Shown: one piece after another, positions 7,980 through 13,961 of the stretch | Numbering within the stretch: position 1 is the stretch's first letter | Layout of the letters: every line of letters starts with the position of its first letter | Source: Rodentolepis nana | Lineage: Eukaryota > Platyhelminthes > Cestoda > Cyclophyllidea > Hymenolepididae | Assembly (NCBI GenBank): GCA_900617975.1 | Contig: UZAE01014071.1 | Location: 1-13,961, forward strand | Direction: 5' to 3' | Length of the DNA: 13,961 nucleotides | The notes under the pieces: model-generated | Told to the model about the DNA's origin: nothing | Databases searched by the model: none | What the model saw: only the letters and a program-made list of their open reading frames with translations | Made by a program: the position numbers and the translations under genes

Positions 7980-9480
7980 AATTGCCTCGAAGACGTAAGT
8001 TTGAATGAACTTTTGCGTTCTATTTACCTGACAAAGGCACTAGTCAAACCAATCAAATCAAGGGATGCTTGACGGGAGGTTTGAAAAAAATTGGCGGTCT
8101 CATAAAGAAAAAAAGAAAATAGTTTTTCATATTGCAACACTTAGTATGTTTGAAATAAATTCACTAGGCAAGGAAATTGCACAATTGCAAGCCGGATTTA
8201 CCCAAAATAACCTCCAGTAGAACGGTATTTGAACCTGAAGCAAGTTGTTTTTGCACCTCCTTCAATCTCTCCATAAATTTGTTGGCTTTCGGCCGTTTTG
8301 CACGACGATTAGTACATTTCTCGATTGTACCCAACACATGCTGCTTAGTTCTTCGAATTAAGATCTTGGGGTGGAGGGGGGGGGGGAACTCAGGAGGGCG
8401 TGTCAGGTGTCGGATCCCGTTCTGCAAACATGTGACCTATTACGGGCTACCAACCAGGACTTGACTACTACAGTGATCAGGAATTCCAGGTGCGCATTGA
8501 AAATCAATCTAGGACCCCCCAGAATAATGCTGACCATAGAAGTAGATGCATTTGAAAATTATGCCAATTCGGACAAATTTAGGTAATATGAATAAAGGAA
8601 CACCCAAATAGGCCATCTGTTTTCAACGTACTTTTCTTTTCATCTTTGTTAAGCCATTTCTTCTGAGAAAAGGTTATTGCGCTTTGCTCAGAAGTCACTT
8701 TGCCTTTCTTTTTTGAGAAGTCGATCTCTGTGACGTTTATTTGACTATCAGTCGAGAAAGTTTTTATTGAACGCAAGCTCCATAGCAGAGTCTCGAACAT
8801 CCAAGTAATTGTAGCGACATAGTCCTAATTTCGATGCCAGGGTGTCAAATTTTCGAGGAAAACTGTTGTGCATGAGCAATCAGGTCAAATCGTTTTGCAT
8901 GCTGTTTTCTTCAAACCTCAGCAGCATCGTAGTCTCAATTGCAATTCTCCATTCCATTCAGTATTGTACTCTCATAGTTCTCTGAAAGTGTTGAACAATT
9001 ACCGCATTATAAGTCAAGAGCTTATTTTATTCCAGGATTCCGGGTAGGGGGAGGGTGGGGGGCAGTCGTTCCATCTCGTTCCCATTAGGCACATGAATAA
9101 AGAACCGTTTAAATTTTCAAAGGAAGTGTCGTTTGCCTGAGCACCGTTAACATATCTGAAATAAAACATAAATATATCAATCTCTATTTTTTCCCTAACA
9201 TCCTGCAATTATTTCGATCAATATTATTGATTCTTAAAAGTACAATGACTAAGCGTCGTACGTTCATTTTATCTATTTCTATACCAATGTTCATTCTTCT
9301 AATGGAATTCTGTATCACAATGTATTTAATCTTAACGGGTACTAAGCTAGTATACAAATAAGGACTTTTACTCAATAGGGAGCCATTTATTGAGATTTAC
9401 AGGAAATCAGATTAACACGAATACGCGATTAATTTCGAAACAGTGGGCAAATCGATTTGATTTGCTTTGAGATTCATGAG
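7980..9480. other. Non-coding stretch with G tract and short hairpin
   Basis: It contains an 11-base G run (8376-8386), an imperfect 13-base stem (8660-8672 with 8682-8694), one NeuroD-type E-box GCCATCTGTT at 8612-8621 and another G-rich block at 9043-9061. Open frames on the minus strand at 8164-8427 and 8579-8800 are unrecognised and probably chance. Confidence 0.5.
8164..8427 (-). other. Unrecognised open frame, possible exon or chance
   Basis: The minus strand is open for 87 codons. The part after the G/C run (8164-8370) reads as Lys/Arg-rich and helical, with RRTKQHVLGTIEK and FMERLKEVQKQLASGS. Immediately before it on the minus strand is a C-rich tract ending in CAAG, which looks like a splice acceptor. 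I recognise no family, no donor partner was found, and no AATAAA follows the stop. The first 20 or so codons translate the C tract and are not credible. Most likely a chance frame. Confidence 0.12.
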
Positions 9481-9516
9481 GGGGGAGGGGAAGTATGAGC
9501 CATCATTCATAGCGAT

Positions 9517-9630
9517 ACCATCTGTTTGGAAATTAACCAATCGCGAACTTGAGCTCTGGATTTTTGCCCGGCAGATGTTTAACTTCCATCTACTTCTCCC
9601 CTCCCCCCCCTCCTCCTCCTCCCACTATCC
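9517..9630. promoter_or_regulatory. Second paired E-box and pyrimidine-tract element
   Basis: CATCTG at 9519-9524 in ACCATCTGTTT and CAGATG at 9572-9577 in GCAGATGTTT are again opposite orientations of the NeuroD-type site. They are followed by a C/T tract (9588-9632) containing TTCTCCCCTCCCC and CCTCC units, then CCACTATCCCA and ACCAAGG. The intron element at 4872-4995 has the same order of parts. There is no gene in this stretch. Enhancer function is inferred only. Confidence 0.3.
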
Positions 9631-10398
9631 CACCACCAAGGCAGAGGTTTAGTGCGGAAGTTAGAAAGGCTAGGAAGGAGAGAATAGGACTCAAGAATCA
9701 GTATTTGATTGAGACTGAGTGGCAGTGGAGCAGTAATATACGGAAATCTTCACGTCTATTTCGGATAAAGTGAAGAGGAGACCTTATTAACAAAGATTCA
9801 CTTCTCATGAGTTCATTTTGCTTGCTTAATGAATCCATCTCTGAACTTCTCTATAGATCAAGTAAGAATGAGTTAATCGTACAAATGGTTGGTTAGTCAA
9901 GGATTTGTTGCCAAGACAACCAATGATCACAAGGGCTTCAAATTATTGGTAAAATAATGGTCAGGTGTGTTTATGCGTCTTCAATTCGATGGTGAACTAA
10001 GAGGGGAATTTAAACTAAATATTTAAAATAAGATATATTTCAATGCAAATTTCCTAAAAAGTGGGTATCTTAAACCATTGCTAAACATTGTGCTTTCGAA
10101 CATTCCATAAGGAGCAATTTCAATGCTTTATTGCACTATTTTTGTGAAAATACCTTGAAGATTGGGTTTTACACTTTCAGAGACAAAAGCCACCCAATTT
10201 CTTGACCGTTTTATAGGCCAAATGGATTTGCTTAAGCTTTACAGCGATTAAAAGCCAAAGTCTACTAATAATAGTAATAAGAAATGTCGTTCTTTCGGAT
10301 ATTTCTATTCGACAGAGTAACAACAGAAGGAACATTATTTTCAAAGTCATGTACCCATACTTTTATAAATATATGCGATTTTCTTGATTTATCAACCG

Positions 10399-10521
10399 CC
10401 AATTATAAAACGTGAACTAAATCCCAACCAATCATCACTGTGTACGCAAAGGCGCGTATTCCTTCCTCTGAGCATTTTAACCAATCATATTTTGAAGTTT
10501 TGCAAATTCGAGCATAGTTAA
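10399..10521 (+). promoter_or_regulatory. Second CCAAT cluster with GAGCATAGT element
   Basis: CCAAT lies at 10399-10403 and CCAATC at 10428-10433 and 10481-10486, all on the plus strand. AAATTCGAGCATAGTTAA follows at 10504-10521. The region before the NeuroD-like ATG has the same parts in the same order. No open reading frame follows, so if it is a promoter its transcript is non-coding or its first exon is short. The alternative is a diverged repeat shared by both places. Confidence 0.3.
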
Positions 10522-11992
10522 GATATTATACAAATTAACACTATGCAACCTTTTTAAAGGACTCAAGACATGTTAACTGCCAAAGTAAATATAGGAAATA
10601 AAGGGTTGATTAGTAGGCAGCACAATTTTTTCATCATATTTTAGTAGAGAACCGTCAATTACAAGTTAAAACAGCAGAGTGAATCCATTTAGTAATATAA
10701 ATAAACATAGCTTTAACTAGTAAAAATGATTGCATCTTAATAACGAAACCTACAGTGATTCCTTTAGCAGGTAACTATCAGGTCACTTTAGATCCTGGTT
10801 AATTGAAACACATTCCTAAACCCATTGCATGAAACTATGAATGAAGCATATCAGCCTGACTAATCATTTCATTTCATAGAAATGAACCCCTTGATATTTT
10901 GATACTAAAATTACCACTCCACTTCCTTGTCTTGACCTCGAATTTTCCCTCAGTTCGGCTCCATGATGACTCCATGATCTTGATCGCCTTTCATAATTAA
11001 GCTCGGAAGTTATCACTTCAACAGTATTGAAATGACTTTTGTTTATTCGACACCACAAAATTAATCCCCAGAAATTATGAAGTTCTTTGGATTATAACTT
11101 TTGAATTCTTGAGTAGCAGAATCCAACTTCTTGTTACCGACGTGGCACTACGAAATTCGAGGACTATTTACCTCCACATTGGATGTTCCAGTTCTTCATA
11201 AAAGGCTGAAGATTTTGACAAAGTAGCTAGCATATGGAAGTCAAGTCTAATGATTTAAATTAATCATTGTTTAATAAAAGATGCGATAAGTGATTTTAAA
11301 AGTATCTTCATCCCTAAATTGATTTCCATTAGGGCTAATTTAATTTCACTAGCAACTACTAATCAATTCAATAGGCAAGAACACCTTGGCGAAAGTGAAG
11401 AAATGGCCGAGGGGCAATTTGTGCTCAAGTTACTTGGCAATTGACTATTGTTTGGATGACTGAATGTGGTCTCATTCCTGGTCATTATAAACAGTGATTC
11501 GTGTTGTGATGATCAATTTTAAATAGTCATATTGAAATTGATTTTTAAGCTAATCAAAAGCGTTACAGGTTATAGCATCCAGGTCCTTGTAATTAATTCG
11601 CATAATGAGACGTGGTGGCCAGGGTTTATGGAGAAGTGGAAGCTGTCCAAGAGATTAGAAGTATGCGATCTGAATTCAATGATTAAAATTTTACCAACAC
11701 TCACACTCTGTTCCGACTTTACTTTAAGCAATATTCAAAGCCTTCAAGTCAACCATCAAGCCATCAAACAATCCATTCCACAGCAAAGTTATCCCAGGAA
11801 GCACAATTGAGAGTAGGTTGTCAGATCAGCATTAATCAGTGCAACTGTGAATTTGAGAGGATGGGAAAGTCCGATATGATTTGCGGGAGGACGTCATGAG
11901 AGGTGAGAAAGGCGTTAAAGGAGGTGAAATTTCATTACATGAGCATTTAATCATTTGCGCGCGTTAATTGGTGACAGTGTGAAAAGGCAGGA

Positions 11993-12030
11993 GGGGGGGG
12001 GCGGGGGAGGGGGAGGGGGAGGTAGGGGGG
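11993..12030 (+). other. G-quadruplex-type G tract
   Basis: The plus strand has G runs of 9, 5, 5, 5 and 6 (11993-12001, 12003-12007, 12009-12013, 12015-12019, 12025-12030) separated by one to a few bases. This exceeds the usual four-runs-of-three rule for intramolecular G-quadruplexes. No gene overlaps it, and the Gly-rich open frame across it is a product of the tract. Confidence 0.6.
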
Positions 12031-12500
12031 ATGGAGCTGCGTGTCAAAATGAGATCAATCGAAATTGTGAACGTGGGAGAATGCTAACTTTCCCTATGTC
12101 CCCATCTGCGCACCTAAACTGGGAGAGCAGTCTACTCATGTATCGTCAAATTATGAGGCGAAATTCTGCCCATAGAAAAATATCATGTTATAAATGAAGT
12201 TCAAATATGCCACACCATTAATATATTTCATGATATAACTTTGAAAAAGGGACAACGACTTCCGATTTTCCCCATTCGCCATGCCTTACGCAACACTTAA
12301 GTGCTTCCAGGCATCGGAAACTTGAAACGACTGTGGATCAGCACGTCTGTAGGTTTGTTAACCCAGGCTCTCAGTGGCGGGTATCGTGGTTAGATTCCTT
12401 TGTGGCATGATGGCTTATGAACGTGATTGACTTCCCATTTCATCAAGTATGTGTGTGCGTTGGCGAGTAGCTTTCATGCCTACTTGATTTAATTAGGTAC

Positions 12501-12808
12501 TATATTTATTTATTTATATCAAATGTCGGGCGTTTTGATAGTTATCATTAGCCCTTTAGTTGAATTCAGGCTTCACAGAGGAAGAGGAACATCAAAGTGA
12601 AAAAGCAGAGAGGTGGAGAAAAAATGTGTGTTTCAAAGGTGTAAAAGAGACAGACACAAAGGTAGAAAAGGGTGAGGTGAGTACTGTGGAAGTGGTGGAA
12701 TATGACATAGCGTCGGGTCATGGAAGTTTGAAGTCAGAAGTCAACTGCCAATAAATAGACGTTTTTGTCGTATGAGTATACGTTGCCCAGGGTGCATCAC
12801 GTGGAGGT
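12501..12808 (-). repeat. SINE-like repeat, copy 5, 5' truncated
   Basis: In element orientation it begins at CCTCCACGTGATGCACCC near 12808, so it lacks the GGGGTGTGTGATAGA part seen in copies 1-4. The body follows, ending GACATTTGATATAAATAAATAAATA (plus-strand 12503-12527, read in reverse). The tail is therefore (AAAT)n, different from the tails of copies 1 and 4. Truncation at the 5' side is usual for elements copied by target-primed reverse transcription. Confidence 0.75.
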
Positions 12809-13864
12809 TCCAGTTGGTACAAAATTCCCTTATATGAAAGAGATAAGGTTGTACGTTGCCTTCAATAAAATTGTACTTTCTTCTTTACAAACAGTCATGC
12901 ACAATTGACAACATTGTATTTCACCGTTCTTTTGCCCATTCCATTGAGTTAGATTGCTTGAACACAAACTCAAAGTTGGACCATCAACTAGTGAACTCCT
13001 TTGTCCAGTAGTTAAGTTCTAAAGAAGACAAATTAAAGCGAAATGAGTTTGTACCTTTCGGAAATCCAAAAGTAAGAAGAAGGTGGTGACAGTGAACTGC
13101 ATTCTTGAGGTCAGTAGAAGTCGCTGTTTTTCTAATTTCCTGACATTCCCCTATTGCCCCACTCCCCCTTAAACACTGTTCCATTTTTTCTACGAATAAA
13201 GAACTATTTGTGTTCACAAAAGACTGTTCACTATTCAAAATCACCTTAGAAACCACTTGGACAAATGGAAGTGTAGTTTAAGGGTGATCATCTTCGCGCA
13301 CTTTAGTGTTTTCATTCACAAATTTGATATTTTTTCAAGTTTCAATTGAAAGATCTCATTCTCAAATTCGTATTCATATTCAACATAAATGTGGAAGTTA
13401 AGAGGAAGAGCTCCAACGGAACTTGCACTCTAAACGCCACTGTATCTATACTCCAAAATTACTCTAATGCACTCAATCAATTTCTGCTAGGCTTCTGAAA
13501 CACTTTTTTTTCTTGTCTACGTCGTCTGCTCTTTGGTGTAAGAAGTTGCAGATAGATCGAGGGGACATGAGTAGACACGAAGGTGAACCAACTGACAAAA
13601 AATTTCATAACTACCACCGACATTGACTTAGATCAGTAAATCTTATTGTTTTGGCAATTTACCAGAGAACTTTATCCATCATGGTGGCATAGTGAACACC
13701 AAAAACACCCAGAAAACACGCGAAGTTTTCTTCCTTTTACTCAACCCTTTCCACGTCTCACCTCATTCGGACGCAACTTGCAAACAACAATTGTGACAAA
13801 TAGCGTCAGAGTTCATGCAAATGCGCGGATATGCCATCAGCCACTTGGTAATCAAACATGAGGT
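12809..13864. other. Non-coding 3' stretch
   Basis: No supported gene, RNA or repeat. Short open frames at 12984-13256 (minus) and 13646-13861 (plus) show no recognisable motif. Confidence 0.5.
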
Positions 13865-13961
13865 GGGGGGGGGGCACCCGATGTAACGAATTAGAGGAAA
13901 AGAGGGTGGGAATCTAAATTGGGCTGGGTTAAATGGGGGGGGGGAGGGGGGAGAGGCAGGG
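13865..13961 (+). repeat. G-rich end of window
   Basis: Runs of 10 G (13865-13874), 10 G (13935-13944) and 6 G (13946-13951) close the window. Like the poly(C) at the start, this is consistent with a contig boundary at sequence that is hard to read. Confidence 0.6.

Larger units (their letters stand above)
9640..12500. other. Long gene-poor stretch
   Basis: About 2.9 kb of AT-rich sequence without a credible gene. Apart from the CCAAT cluster at 10399-10521 and the G tract at 11993-12030, I see no structure. Short open frames at 10864-11058, 11532-11810 and 11955-12197 have no family features. Confidence 0.5.

Noticed and set aside
8400..8480. A second tRNA-like or SINE-like element (GGTTGGTAG and GGATCCGAC on the minus strand)
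   Set aside because: The spacing and matches to boxes A and B are poor, and there is no second copy in the window.
11955..12197. Gly-rich open frame
   Set aside because: The Gly run is just the translated G tract. The rest has no family features.
7790..12754. Similar short open frames with VVEY, GHGSLKSEVNC on the plus strand at 7790-7981 and 12560-12754
   Set aside because: Both are antisense readings of the SINE-like repeat. The similarity is that of the repeat, the frame is broken in copy 1, and there is no sign of a real protein.

Overview
The window reads as animal nuclear DNA. It is AT-rich, has very low coding density, and carries one spliced gene, interspersed repeats and many runs of 8 or more C or G. 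The only gene I can defend is a plus-strand, two-coding-exon NeuroD-type basic helix-loop-helix transcription factor (exons 3501-3798 and 5138-5766, 308 codons). The small genome-like layout, the divergent NeuroD protein and the repeats would fit a lophotrochozoan such as a flatworm, possibly a tapeworm. That assignment is an inference from general appearance, not from a diagnostic marker.

Layout. 1-778 is non-coding and opens with 31 C, probably a contig edge. 779-1094 is copy 1 of an interspersed repeat (minus). 1095-2366 is non-coding. 2367-2690 is repeat copy 2 (plus). 2691-3500 is the upstream region of the gene, with four CCAATC motifs in 87 bases at 3317-3403. 3501-5766 is the neurogenic gene with a 1339-base phase 1 intron. 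Near its 3' end the intron holds two oppositely oriented CATCTG/CAGATG E-boxes and a C-rich then G-rich pair of tracts. 5767-6199 is the presumed 3' UTR, starting with a C-rich tract. 6200-6507 is repeat copy 3 (plus), 7599-7975 copy 4 (minus, the longest, with a tRNA-like B box) and 12501-12808 copy 5 (minus). The rest, 6508-13961, has no gene I can support. It does hold a second CCAAT cluster (10399-10486), a second paired E-box plus C-tract element (9517-9630) and a G-quadruplex-type tract (11993-12030). The window ends in G-rich sequence.

The repeat is best explained as one short retroposon (SINE-like) family. Five copies share a body of about 300 bases, and each ends in the same ATTTGATATAA-type sequence followed by a different simple-repeat tail. 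The most interesting non-coding observation is that the regulatory-looking signals around the neurogenic gene recur downstream in similar arrangements. This applies to the CCAAT cluster followed by GAGCATAGT and to the paired NeuroD-type E-boxes next to a pyrimidine tract. I found no tRNA, rRNA, CRISPR array, viral gene or multi-gene system here.
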